A stretch of 64,000 nt of DNA, taken from Mycobacterium noviomagense (GTDB lineage: Bacteria > Actinomycetota > Actinomycetes > Mycobacteriales > Mycobacteriaceae). The number at the start of each line of letters is the position of its first letter. Within the stretch, counting starts at the first letter, position 1. Below are positions 35,309 to 46,049 of this stretch, piece after piece. The translations under genes and the position numbers were made by a program. The stretch covers positions 4,154,001 to 4,218,000 of the forward strand of contig NZ_AP022583.1 in the NCBI RefSeq assembly GCF_010731635.1, given 5' to 3'. The notes under the pieces were generated by a model. It did no database searches. It was given only the letters and a program-made list of their open reading frames with translations, and was not told where the DNA came from.

Positions 35309-35794
35309 GTTGATGCCAAGCAGATCGCACGCGCCGGTGTCGCCGTGCGACAAGCCGACGTCCTGGGCGAGGACGATCGGCTGGTATCCGTACTGCACGA
35401 GCGGCTGGCCGCGCGGGAAGTCTGCGAGCTCGACGGTGAACTCGGCGTACTGGTCGCGGCGATCGGCTCGTCGCATGCCGCGGCGAATGCGCGTACCGCC
35501 CAGGTGGCGGCCAAGCTTGCGGCGGGCACCGGGTGGGCCGCAGTCACGACCGCCTTCGTCACCGGGCCCCAGCCGTCGGTGCCTGAGGCCGCCAATCAAT
35601 TGCGGCGCCGCGGCGCCCGACGGCTCGTTATCGCGCCGTTCTTCCTGGCGCCGGGACGACTGACCGACAGGGTACTGGCCTACGCGCGAGCCGCCGATAT
35701 TCCGATGGCGGAACCGCTGGGCGCGCACCGGCTGGTGGTCGAGACGGTGCTGGACCGCTACGATCAGGCAGTTGCCGCACAAGCCGCGGCCTAA
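35309..35794 (+). pseudogene. cbiX/che1-like 5'-truncated remnant
   Basis: A plus-strand frame encodes the second half of a sirohydrochlorin-chelatase-type (CbiX) protein: ADVLGEDDRLVSVLHERL, AIGSSHAAANARTAQVAAKL, then RRRGARRLVIAPFFLAPGRL and AEPLGAHRLVVETVLDRY. The first half is missing, and the frame begins directly at the P450 remnant with no start signal of its own. A GTG at 35345 could start a 149-residue protein with one complete CbiX lobe, so residual function cannot be excluded. M. tuberculosis Che1 (Rv2393) has two lobes. Confidence 0.72.
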
Positions 35795-35913
35795 CCTAAC
35801 GTCCGCCTAACCGGTTATGCGTCGTCGAAACTTGTTTAGCAAAGCCAATCGCCGGCCGGTTGCCCTTGAAAGCCCGGTAGTCGGCGAGGTCACCGATTCG
35901 GATACCGATCCGA

Positions 35914-36870
35914 CTATTTGCGCGACCTCGGTGTGCGGGCACTGATGTGGCTGAGCAGATCTCGTATTGTGCCGACGGGTGGGGTGCGCCCGCCGACCCA
36001 GATAGCTCGAAGCGGGCGCCCCAATTGCAACTCGGGGACAGTGATGGCGCACAGACGACCGACCGCCAAGTCGTCGGCCACCGCGAGCCGGCTCATGACT
36101 GCCGGTCCCGCGCCGGCCAGGACCGCGGCCCGCACAGCTGCAGCAGACGGCAATTCGAGCACGGCGGGCGCTTGCTCGACGTTGTCGCCCAGCGCCCGAC
36201 GCAGAGCCATTGTCAGGTTGTCACGTATACCTGCCCCCACTTCGCGTGTAACTAGGGGTGTTTGCGCTAGTTCGGCGGCGCTTACGACTCGTGACCGTCG
36301 AGTCCACTTGTGATCCGGCGGCACGACGATCACCAGTTCGTCGTGCGCCACGACACAGCTGCCTAATCCCCGAGGGGGGCCAGGCTTTTCGACGAATCCG
36401 AGATCGGCGCTGCCGTCGCGAACCGCAGCGATCGCCTTGACGCTGGTGGTGGCCGTCAGAACCACTTCGGGGGCGGTGCCGCCGCGCCGGGCGACCGCGG
36501 CTTGGAAGGACACCAGCCAGCGGGGCATGAGCTGTTCGGCAATCGTCTGGCTGGCGACCACCTTGACGTGCCGGCGGCTTTCCGTTCGAAGCGAGCCCAG
36601 ACCGGCGTCGATCTCCTGGGCGACATCGAGCAAGCGAGCCGCCCACTCGGCGACGAGGACACCAGCAGACGTGAGTTGCGAGCCGCGTGTTGTTCGGACG
36701 GCCAACCGCACACCAATCTCTGCTTCCATAGACGCCAGCCGCGCCGACACAGCTTGTTGGGTCAACCCGAGTTCGCGGGCGGCACTGCCAAGGCTGCCTG
36801 TTTGGGCGACCTTCAAAAAGATTTCGAATGAGCCTAGTTCGGGCATGCGAGAACTGAGCACCATGCTCAA
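35914..36870 (-). CDS. LysR-family transcriptional regulator
   Basis: A protein of 318 residues (ATG 36846 would give 310 and a more usual N-terminus). The winged HTH is FLKVAQTGSLGSAARELGLT plus QQAVSARLASMEAEIG. The substrate-binding domain shows VKVVASQTIAEQLMPRWL at its start and a GLGSCVVAHDELVIVVPPDH core. The gene is intact, unlike most neighbours. Divergent from it lies an fprA pseudogene; on the other side is the cbiX remnant. A past role in sulfur or nitrogen assimilation is suggested only by the neighbouring debris (cbiX, fprA, narK). Confidence 0.85.
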   Translation of the reverse strand: MSMVLSSRMPELGSFEIFLKVAQTGSLGSAARELGLTQQAVSARLASMEAEIGVRLAVRTTRGSQLTSAGVLVAEWAARLLDVAQEIDAGLGSLRTESRRHVKVVASQTIAEQLMPRWLVSFQAAVARRGGTAPEVVLTATTSVKAIAAVRDGSADLGFVEKPGPPRGLGSCVVAHDELVIVVPPDHKWTRRSRVVSAAELAQTPLVTREVGAGIRDNLTMALRRALGDNVEQAPAVLELPSAAAVRAAVLAGAGPAVMSRLAVADDLAVGRLCAITVPELQLGRPLRAIWVGGRTPPVGTIRDLLSHISARTPRSRK

Positions 36871-37406
36871 TCACATCACAAATCGGCCTTGTGTGTCTGT
36901 AGGGGATCTTGTCCACGATTATAGGAGTGACCAGCGCAATGAGCCGGCCTTGTAGGCTGAAAGCAGGCAGCGCTTCCAGGCACCCGGTGGCTCGACAACC
37001 ACCTCACGAAAGTTGCTGTCATGTCAGGTTTCTCAGATCAACCTGACCAGGGCAAAACTTATAGGTTCCTACCGACGGTGCGGCAGCCTGGCTTGAGGAG
37101 CTTTTACACGCTATCTTCACAGCCGACATGCCTCAAACTCTCACCAAATCCGACGCTACTGATAGTCGTTCGCTTGCGGAATATCGTCAGGCCCCGACGG
37201 GGCGGGACCACCTGCCGTAGGGAGACACAACGAAGGCTTGTGCCTCCACAACGTCGACAACTCTACTGGCGATCCACCGGGCCAGGAACCATTAGGGGCG
37301 CGAGCCGCGAAATCAACATGGCACATACGCGCAGACTGGACCGGTGTTGCGGCAGCGCGTATCAGGCAGGACACGGTGATGCGTATCGCCACGCGGGACC
37401 GTGAGT
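36871..37406. other. Intergenic region between LysR gene and fprA pseudogene
   Basis: About 540 bp with no recognisable gene. Base composition is more AT-rich than the surroundings in 37020-37180. A 30-codon frame at 37128 (MPQTLTKSDATDS...) and longer frames lack family resemblance and good ribosome sites. The divergent LysR promoter should lie at its left end. Confidence 0.5.
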
Positions 37407-38770
37407 ATGCGCCCCTACCACGTCGCGATCGTCGGTTCCGGCCCCTCAGGATTCTTCGCCGCGGCATCACTGCTGAAGGCCGCCGACTCGTCGGACCAGC
37501 TCGACGTCGCGGTACACATGCTCGAGATGCTGCCCACGCCATGGGGGCTGGTGCGCTCCGGCGTAGCGCCCGACCACCGCAAGATCAAATCGATCAGCAA
37601 GCAGTTCGAAAAGACGGCCGACGACTCCCGCTTCCGTTCTTCGGCAACATGGTGGTGGGCGAGCACGTCGAGGCGGTCGAGCTTGCCAGGCACTATGACG
37701 CGGTGATCTACCGCGTCGGCGCGCAATCCGATCGAGCCTTGAACATCCCCGGTGAACACTTGCCCGGCAGCATCTCCGCCGTCGACTTCGTCGGCTGGTA
37801 CGACGCTCACCCGCACTTCTAGCGGATGATCCCTGATCTGTCCGGCGCCCGGGCCGTCGTGGTGGGCAACGGCAGCGTGGCACTCGATGTCGCCCGGATC
37901 CTGGTCACCGACCTCGATGCGCTGGCGCAGACCGACATCGCCGACCACGCGCTGGAATCGCTGCGCAACCGAGGGGTCGAGGAAGTGGTGATCATCGGTC
38001 GGCGCGGGCCGCTGAAGACCGCGTTCACCACCTTGGAGTTGCGTGAGCTGGTCGACCTCAAAGGGGTGGAAGTCGTGGTCGACCGGGCTGATCTGGAGGG
38101 CATCAGCGACGACGACGCGGCCACGGTGGGCAAGACGTGCAAGCAGAACATCAAGGTGCTGCGCGACTACGTCGGCCGCGAGCCGCGCCCGGGTCACCGC
38201 CGAATTATGTTCCGGTTCTTTACCTCTCCGATGGAGATCAAGGGCGACGGGGAAGTCGAGCGGATCGTGCTCGGGCGCAACGAGCTGGTCAGCGACGACA
38301 GCGGGCGCGTAGTGGCCAAGGACACCGGCGCACGTGAGGCGCTACCGTGCAGCTGGTCGTGCGCTCGGTGGGCTATCGCGGCGTGTCCACGCCGGGCCTG
38401 GCCGTTCGACGAGCGCATCGGAACCATCCCGAATACCAACGGCCGGGTGGAAGGCAGCCGCAACGAGTATGTCGTCGGCTGGATCAAGCGAGGCCCGACC
38501 AGGGTGATCGGCAGCAACAAGAAGGACTCGCAGGACACCGTCGACGTTGCTCGATGACCTGTCACGGGCCACCCTCGCCGATGTCGGCACCGACCACGCC
38601 GACAAGCTGGCCGAGTGGCTAGCCTCCCGGCAGCCCAAACTCGTCACTGATGCGCACTGGCAGCTGATCGACGAATACGAACGGTTCTGGGAACTCGTAC
38701 AGGACCACGACCGCCAACAAGACACGGCCGCATGGCATGTCGGCTTCGCGCCGCCACCGGGTCGAGATTA
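37407..38770 (+). pseudogene. fprA: Broken fprA (ferredoxin/adrenodoxin-type NADP+ reductase)
   Basis: Stretches in different frames match M. tuberculosis FprA (Rv3106) in order. They are [20 protein letters not shown] and [20 protein letters not shown]; then, after a frameshift near 37640, [16 protein letters not shown] to FVGWYDAHPHF; a TAG stop at 37820; PDLSGARAVVVGNGSVALDV to SGRVVAKDTGAREALP; further shifts near 38345 and 38405; and WIKRGPTRVIGSNKKDSQDT. Another shift near 38555 leads to ARQPKLVT-like sequence. At least four disruptions rule out function. FprA would have supplied electrons to ferredoxins of P450 systems. Confidence 0.9.
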
Positions 38771-38890
38771 TTCTCACGGTGAGCCAAACCACGCGGGGGA
38801 CCTGAGACGTCAAGCGAACGTCCTACGCACCCGTGAGGATGATTCGACGGCTGTGGCAAACAGCACGGGCACCCCTAAGGTAAGGACTGT

Positions 38891-40267
38891 ATGCGGCGCT
38901 CACATCGCATCACGGAGTGGGATCCCGAGGATCCGCTGGCCTGGGAGGCCGGTAACCAAGTCATCGCCCGGCGCAATCTAATCTGGTCTATCGCGACCGT
39001 GCACCTCGGCTATTCGGTGTGGTCGCTGTGGTCGGTGATGGTGCTGTTTATGCCCAAGCACGTGTACGGGTTTTCAGCGGGCGATAAGTTCCTGCTCGGT
39101 ACCACCGCCACCCTCGTCGGTGCATGCCTGCGCCTGCCCTACTCGATGGCCGCGCTGACCTTCGGTAGCCGCAATTGGACGATATTCTCGGCCTTCGTGC
39201 TGCTGATCCCGACCGGCGGCACGATGCTGTTATTGGCCCACCCGGGGCTGCCGCTGTGGCCGTACCTGGTGTGCGCGGCGTTGACCGGATTGGGCGGCGG
39301 CAATTTCGCGGCGTCGACAACGAATGCCAATGCCCTCTACCCGCACCGGCTCAAGGGCTCGGCGTTGGGACTTACCGGCGGGGCCGGCAATTTGGGGGTG
39401 CCGATAATCCAGGTGGTCGGGCTGGTGGTCATCGCCATAGCCGGCAACCGGCAACCGTACTGGGTGTGCGCGGTGTATCTGGTACTGGTAACTATTGTCG
39501 GCATCGGAGCCACAGTGTTCCTGGACCATCTCGAGCAACACCGCATAAACCCGACGTGCCTCCGGTCGATCCTGTCGTCGATCTTGTCTCACCGTGACAC
39601 ATGGTTGCTCGCGCTGCTCTACCTCGGCACTTTCGGCTCGTTTATCGGGTTTGCGTTCGCGTTCGGCCATGTGCTGCAGATCAGCTTCATCGCTGGGGGG
39701 CAAAGTCCCGCGCAGGCCTCGCTGCATGCCGCCCAAGTCGCGTTTGTCGGACCTTTGCTGGCGTCGTTGGCCCGGATTTATGGCGGCCGGCTGGCCGACC
39801 GACTCGGCGGCGGCCGCGTCACACTGGCGGTTTTCGCTGCCATGGTTGTAGCCGCCGGACTGCTGGCCGCCATCAGCACCCTGGATGACCATAACCCCGG
39901 CCCTGCCGCCGGCCCCGCGATGACCAGCTACATGGTTGCATTCATCGTCCTGTTCATCCTCTCCGGAATCGGGAACGCATCGGTGTACAAGATGATCCCG
40001 ACCGTTTTCGAGGCGTGCAGCCACACCCTTGACGGTAGCGGCGCCGAACGGCGCCGCTCGCGAGCCAGGTCGGGGATGGTCAGCGGGTTCGTTGCGGCGT
40101 TCGGAGCGCTCGGCGGCTCCGGAATCAATTTGGCGATGCGACAGTCTTACCTCTGCACAGGTACCGGCACGCCCGCGTTCTGGATGTTCACCGCGTTTTA
40201 TGTGGCCGCAGCGATACTGACCTGGATGGTATACGTTCGCCAGCCGGTCATAGCGCACCCGCTGTGA
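38891..40267 (+). CDS. Nitrate/nitrite transporter NarK family (MFS)
   Basis: A protein of 458 residues with about twelve transmembrane helices. The start RITEWDPEDPLAWEAGNQVIARRNLIWS and the NNP-family glycine-rich motifs (ALTGLGGGNFAASTTNANALYP, region 128-150, and LSGIGNASVYKMIPTVFE) are characteristic of mycobacterial NarK2/NarK3. It imports nitrate and/or exports nitrite. AAGG at 38877-38884 precedes the ATG. The gene is intact, 120 bp after the fprA pseudogene. NarK3 (Rv0261c) is the nearest I recall. Confidence 0.88.
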   Translation: MRRSHRITEWDPEDPLAWEAGNQVIARRNLIWSIATVHLGYSVWSLWSVMVLFMPKHVYGFSAGDKFLLGTTATLVGACLRLPYSMAALTFGSRNWTIFSAFVLLIPTGGTMLLLAHPGLPLWPYLVCAALTGLGGGNFAASTTNANALYPHRLKGSALGLTGGAGNLGVPIIQVVGLVVIAIAGNRQPYWVCAVYLVLVTIVGIGATVFLDHLEQHRINPTCLRSILSSILSHRDTWLLALLYLGTFGSFIGFAFAFGHVLQISFIAGGQSPAQASLHAAQVAFVGPLLASLARIYGGRLADRLGGGRVTLAVFAAMVVAAGLLAAISTLDDHNPGPAAGPAMTSYMVAFIVLFILSGIGNASVYKMIPTVFEACSHTLDGSGAERRRSRARSGMVSGFVAAFGALGGSGINLAMRQSYLCTGTGTPAFWMFTAFYVAAAILTWMVYVRQPVIAHPL

Positions 40268-40351
40268 CGCAGCGGATTTAACCAGGAAGGTTGACAAGTG
40301 CTCGCCACCGCGACTGTTGTCGCCTAGCAACTGCTTGCATAGGTTTGCCCC

Positions 40352-41596
40352 GTGATCCGCCGCCACCTGGAATTCGGCAGCGCGATCATAATCGTTGGGC
40401 TCGTGGCTGGTGCTGCGGGTGCAGCGACCACACTTTTCCTGCATGCCGTCGAGCACCTCACATACCACTATTCGTTCGGGTCGTTGTTGGTGGGTGTGAC
40501 CGAGAGCAGTCCGGCGCGGCGAGCGTTGGGGCCGATGTTCGGCGGCGCGCTGGCCGGGTGCGGCTGGTGGTGGCTTCGCCGACGTACGAGGGTGCCACAG
40601 TTAATCGATGTCATGACGCGGCGCGAGCAAATGGGCCGTCTGCCCCTAATAACCGACGCCGCACTGCAGATTTTCGTGGTGGGCTCCGGTGCGTCCCTAG
40701 GCCGAGAGGGCGCGCCCCGTCAGTTCGCCGCCGCATTGGGCGACTTTGGCACCTCGCGTTGGTGCCTGACCGCGCAAGACCGCCAGATCCTGCTAGCCTG
40801 CGCGGCTGGGGCCGGGCTTGGCGCAGTCTACAGCGTCCCGGTAGGTGGCGCATTGTTTGCCGCCCGGGTATTGCTAGGTACATGGCAGCCGCGCGTGTTA
40901 GGAACGGCGCTGATCACTTCTGCTCTCGCCGTGGCGGTGGCTGCCCCGGTCACCCACGACGCCACGCAACTGGTTTGGCCCGACAGGAGATTGTCTTATC
41001 TGATGGCCGCGTCTGCGCTGGCGCTCTCGCCGGTTGCGCTTGGTGTCGGGCTGGCGTTTAACCGGCTGATGGCTCTGGCGCACCGAGCCGCAGTTACCAC
41101 GTCGTGGCGGCTGATCCCCGAGATCGCCGCTGCAGGGCTGGTGACCGGCATGTGTTCGTTGTGGTGGCCGGGTTTACCCGGCAATGGCAAGAGTATCTTG
41201 ACGGTGATCTTGAGCGGTGAGCCGACGCTGGCCGCCGCGGCTGTGATCCTGGTCCTTAAACCCTTACTCACCGCCGTGTTCCTGCGGGCCGGCGCGGTCG
41301 GAGGCATGTTGACACCCGCATTGGCGACTGGCGCGGCGATGGGATCCGTTGTAACGCTGACGATCAACGCTTGGACGGATATGACGCTCAGCGTGCCTGC
41401 CGTCGCACTGATGGGGGCGGCGGGCGTAGTGGCGATAACCCAGCGGGCGCCCTTGTGGGCGGCGGTCTTCGTGTGGGAACTCGCGCGCCCGCCGTGGTGG
41501 CTGTTTCTGACATTCCTGGTAGTGGCCGTGGTAGCACACCGTTTGAGCATCCTGATCACGCGTCGGCGCAACCAATTGGCCGCCGACGTAGCGTAG
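40352..41596 (+). CDS. ClC-type chloride channel/antiporter
   Basis: A protein of 414 residues from GTG 40352. The selectivity motifs of the ClC fold are present: GSGAS at 111-115 and GREGA at 117-121, with the gating Glu119 retained (the usual Pro after GREG is Ala). A later motif pair is GAVGGMLTPALATGAAMG. About ten helices span the protein. It would exchange or conduct chloride, possibly coupled to protons. It is on the same strand as narK with an 84-bp gap. M. tuberculosis Rv0143c is a related type. Confidence 0.82.
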   Translation: MIRRHLEFGSAIIIVGLVAGAAGAATTLFLHAVEHLTYHYSFGSLLVGVTESSPARRALGPMFGGALAGCGWWWLRRRTRVPQLIDVMTRREQMGRLPLITDAALQIFVVGSGASLGREGAPRQFAAALGDFGTSRWCLTAQDRQILLACAAGAGLGAVYSVPVGGALFAARVLLGTWQPRVLGTALITSALAVAVAAPVTHDATQLVWPDRRLSYLMAASALALSPVALGVGLAFNRLMALAHRAAVTTSWRLIPEIAAAGLVTGMCSLWWPGLPGNGKSILTVILSGEPTLAAAAVILVLKPLLTAVFLRAGAVGGMLTPALATGAAMGSVVTLTINAWTDMTLSVPAVALMGAAGVVAITQRAPLWAAVFVWELARPPWWLFLTFLVVAVVAHRLSILITRRRNQLAADVA

Positions 41597-41620
41597 CGAG
41601 ACGACCGCGACCAGACATTG

Positions 41621-42125
41621 TCAGAACAGGAAATAGCGTTGGGCCAGCGGCAGTTCGGCCGCCGGTTGCTCCTGCCACACCTCCCCGTCGATGCGCACGG
41701 TGAAGGTGTCCGGGTCCACCCGGATATCCGGCAGGGCGTCGTTGAGCGGCAGCTGTGCCTTGCCGACCGCGCGGACATTCTCGACCGGGACCAGTCGCCG
41801 GTCGACGGCGAGCCGGTCGGCCAGACCGGCGTCGATGGCCTGCGGCGCGACGAAGTGGAGCGAGGTCGCCGCTGCCGCGGGTGCGGCGGCGCCGAACATC
41901 GGCCGCGGGAACACCTGCTGCGGGGTGGGTATGGAGGCGTTCGCGTCACCCATGCCGCCTACGCGATCATTCCGCCCTTGAGCACGGCGTGTGGGCGGAC
42001 CCCGAAGAATGCCGGCTCCGACAGCCCAGATCGGCCAGCTTGCCTACTTCCACTGATCCGATTTCGCGATCGAGGCCGTGCGCAATTGCCGGGCAGATCG
42101 TGTATTTGGCGACATAGCGCCGCAC
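41621..42125 (-). pseudogene. ureC: ureC (urease alpha subunit) 3' remnant
   Basis: Minus-strand segments match the end of mycobacterial Ure[21 protein letters not shown] to VGKLADL, then a frameshift, [16 protein letters not shown], a Trp-to-stop change with a lost base near 41958, and an in-frame run [11 protein letters not shown] to the natural end [12 protein letters not shown]. Only about the last 165 residues survive; the active-site region is gone. No ureA, ureB or accessory genes adjoin it. It ends abruptly against an MFS transporter fragment reading the other way. Confidence 0.88.
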
Positions 42126-42926
42126 CCGGTGTCGGGGTGGTTCCCGCCGCACCAGCGCGGTCTGGCGATGGGAATCCGCCAGACCGCGCAACCGCTGGGC
42201 GTTGCGATCGGCGCAGTCGGGATGCCCGAGCTGACCGAGATCGAAAACGGTTTCTTCGCCGCGCTGCTGTATCCGGCGATCGCATGCGCGGTGGCCGCGC
42301 TGGCCGCCTTATCTGCCTGGCCAACCCGCCGCGGCCGACGCGGGCGGCCGCCATCGACGAGCAACTGGCCAACCCGTACCGGCGCTCGAACGTGTTGCAA
42401 CGCATCCACCTGGTTTCGGCGCTGCTGATGGTGCCGCAGTCGGTGACGGTGACGTTTATGCTGGTCTGGTCGATTGTGACCATCACTGGTCAATACCGAC
42501 GGCTGGTGCGTTGGTGATGGTGGGGCAGCTGATCGGCGCGCTGGGCCGCATCGCGGTCGGCCGGTGGTCGGATCGCGCCGGTTCGCGCTTGCGGCCAACT
42601 CGAACGGTCGCCGTCGCCTGCTTCCTGGCGTTGCTGATACTTGCAGTCGACGATTACGTGAGCTCGCCGCTCGCCGAGACTGCCATGGTCGTCGCGGCGG
42701 TGAGCGGTGGGCTACAACGGGTTGGCCGCCAATCACGGAGTCCGCGGGACCGTTCTGGAGCGGGCGCGCGCTGGGGGCACAGAATATTTGCCAGCGGTTG
42801 ACGGCGGCAGTTACACCGCCAGCTTTCGGCGCGTTAATCACGGCGGCCGGTTATCCGCTGGCGTTCGTGATATGTGCGTTGTTCCCGCTGGGGGCGGCGC
42901 CGTTGGTGCCGGTAGGTGCGGAACCG
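42126..42926 (+). pseudogene. MFS transporter pseudogene
   Basis: Fragments of one MFS transporter lie in successive frames: [26 protein letters not shown] (42135-42320), then DEQLANPYRRSNVLQRIHLVSALLMVPQSVTVTFMLVW, then GQLIGALGRIAVGRWSDRAGSRLRP, then AGPFWSGRALGAQN to YPLAFVICALFPLGAAPLVPV. At least three frameshifts separate them, and the N-terminal third is missing at the ureC junction. Similar intact transporters occur in other mycobacteria. It is non-functional. Confidence 0.82.
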
Positions 42927-43117
42927 CGCGGGCCGGACGTTATAGCGCAGCAGCGATCCAGTCACCGACTTCGCCGAGGGCGAAAATCGCTCAGTCCCCC
43001 GAGCGGCGAGGCGAGCAGCCCTCGCCTGCTCAGTCGGCGCAGCGGCGTCGTGTTTTGCCGACATGGCGCAGCAGCATTAGCGGCGTCCTAGCGCGCGTTA
43101 GCTGATCGGGAGAGCGA

Positions 43118-44308
<1,191 letters not shown>

Positions 44309-44325
44309 CTATCGACAGTTGATGA

Positions 44326-44565
<240 letters not shown>

Positions 44566-44595
44566 CGGCATATTACGAACAGCTTTCTGATCCAA

Positions 44596-44637
44596 CTGCG
44601 GATGAACAGCAGTTGGCTGGGAATGAATTGTTGGCTG
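44596..44637 (+). repeat. Two 21-bp direct repeats upstream of PPE gene
   Basis: Units CTGCGGATGAACAGCAGTTG(G) and CTGGGAATGAATTGTTGGCT(G) follow each other with a 21-bp period. They resemble the repeat at 52704-52766, which also precedes a PE/PPE unit. Confidence 0.6.
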
Positions 44638-44810
44638 CGGTGGCGGCGTGTCCCGGTATGGCTCAGCTAATCTCACCAACGAGCAAGCTGTTGGCCAGGA
44701 AGTTCGCGGAAGGTTATGGAGAGAAGAAAGCGCATTTCATGGTGACCGCGCACCCCGACAACCCGCTGCACGCCGTCGCTGGTTCGTGCGCGGCAGCCGC
44801 GGTCGGCTAA
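44613..44810 (+). pseudogene. Probable ferredoxin/PE composite relic
   Basis: A frame of 65 codons between the ferredoxin and PPE genes. Its first part, NELLAAVAACPGMAQLI, resembles the C-terminus of the adjoining ferredoxin ([16 protein letters not shown]). Its end, AGSCAAAAVG, with the following TAAGGAAAGG, looks like the end of a PE gene, whose usual last residues are AGSYAVTEAANAxAAG. The middle (KLLARKFAEGYGEKKAHF) is unrecognised. I read it as debris of a duplicated ferredoxin tail joined to a PE end. A real small gene is possible. Confidence 0.4.
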
Positions 44811-44822
44811 GGAAAGGTATCG

Positions 44823-46049
44823 ATGGATTTCGGGGCGTTACCGCCGGAGATTAATTCGGGCCGAATGTATTCGGGCCCGGGCCCGGAATCGATGGTGGAG
44901 GCTTCGGCAGCCTGGGATGCTCTTGGCGCCGAATTGCGCTCGGCGGCAGAGTCCTACCGCTCGGTCGTCACGGGGCTGACAGGTGGCACGTGGCTGGGGC
45001 CGTCGTCGGTGATGATGGCGGCTGCGGCCGCACCGTATTTGGCGTGGATGAGCGGCACCGCCGGGCAGGCCGAGGAGGCGGCTAATCACGCCAGGGCGGC
45101 GGTGGCCGCCTATGAAGCGGCGTTTGCGGCCGTCGTGCCTCCGCCGGTGATTGCGGCCAACCGGGCCCAGCTGCAGGCATTGGTAGCGACGAACTTCTTC
45201 GGCCAGAACAGTCCGGCGATTGCGGCCACCGAGGCGCAATACGGCGAGATGTGGGCCCAGGACGCTGCCGCGATGTACAGCTATGCGGGCGCGTCGTCGG
45301 CTGCCTCGATGGTCACGCCGTTCACCGCGCCGCCGCTGGCCAGCAGCACCGCCGGACTAGCCAACCAAGCCGATGCGGTCAATAAGGCCCAGAGCACCCC
45401 GGCGGGCAGCGCGGCGCAGATCGCGTCGAGTGCCAGCTCGCAACTGACCTCTGCCGCCACGGTGCCCCAAGCACTACAGCAACTCTCGTCGGTGTCTGCG
45501 GCATCCACTACGTCCACAACCGGTACTTCACTGTTGGACGGCCTGAATCTCGGCCAAGGGGGGTGGGGTCTCGGGCTGACGACCGGGAACATGACGACAG
45601 TGCTCAAACAAACCCTGCAAGCGTATTTCGGAACTGGTGTAGTGCAGTTTTGCATCCAGATGGCACAGCAGATGACATTCGGCCCTGGGGGGACAACGGC
45701 CGGCGCCAACGGAGCTTGGTACCCGACGCCACAATTCGCCGGCTTGGGCGGCCTCGGGGGCTGGGGCGGCGCCCCGGCGTCGGTTTCTGCCAGCGCCGGC
45801 CAAGCGGGCACAATCGGACGGTTGTCGGTGCCGCCCGCCTGGGCCGCCGCGGCACCGCAAGCGCTGGAGACGACGGCCCCGGGGCTGTTGAGCGCACATG
45901 GCGCCAGCCATGTCAGCCCGGGCACGAGCGGTCTGCTGCGCGGTATACCGCTGGCCGGGACGGGCATAGGTCGGCGCGCCGCAGGCGGTTTCGTCCACCG
46001 CTACGGCTTCCGCCACGCCGTGATGCCGCGCCCGCCGTCTGCCGGATAG
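44823..46049 (+). CDS. PPE-SVP family protein (PPE25/PPE27-like)
   Basis: A protein of 408 residues. The PPE domain starts [20 protein letters not shown] and runs to about residue 175, with FFGQNSPAI and [14 protein letters not shown]. The linker is Ser/Ala/Thr-rich. The C-terminal part has the SVP motif ([10 protein letters not shown]) and a closing [11 protein letters not shown] with [17 protein letters not shown], as in M. tuberculosis PPE25 and PPE27. EspG5 binds the helical tip of such PPE proteins, and ESX-5 exports them as PE-PPE heterodimers. No intact PE gene precedes it; only a relic does. Confidence 0.9.
   Translation: MDFGALPPEINSGRMYSGPGPESMVEASAAWDALGAELRSAAESYRSVVTGLTGGTWLGPSSVMMAAAAAPYLAWMSGTAGQAEEAANHARAAVAAYEAAFAAVVPPPVIAANRAQLQALVATNFFGQNSPAIAATEAQYGEMWAQDAAAMYSYAGASSAASMVTPFTAPPLASSTAGLANQADAVNKAQSTPAGSAAQIASSASSQLTSAATVPQALQQLSSVSAASTTSTTGTSLLDGLNLGQGGWGLGLTTGNMTTVLKQTLQAYFGTGVVQFCIQMAQQMTFGPGGTTAGANGAWYPTPQFAGLGGLGGWGGAPASVSASAGQAGTIGRLSVPPAWAAAAPQALETTAPGLLSAHGASHVSPGTSGLLRGIPLAGTGIGRRAAGGFVHRYGFRHAVMPRPPSAG

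Noticed and set aside
37021..37404. 127-codon frame before the fprA pseudogene
   Set aside because: No homology, no ribosome site, mixed composition; probably noncoding.
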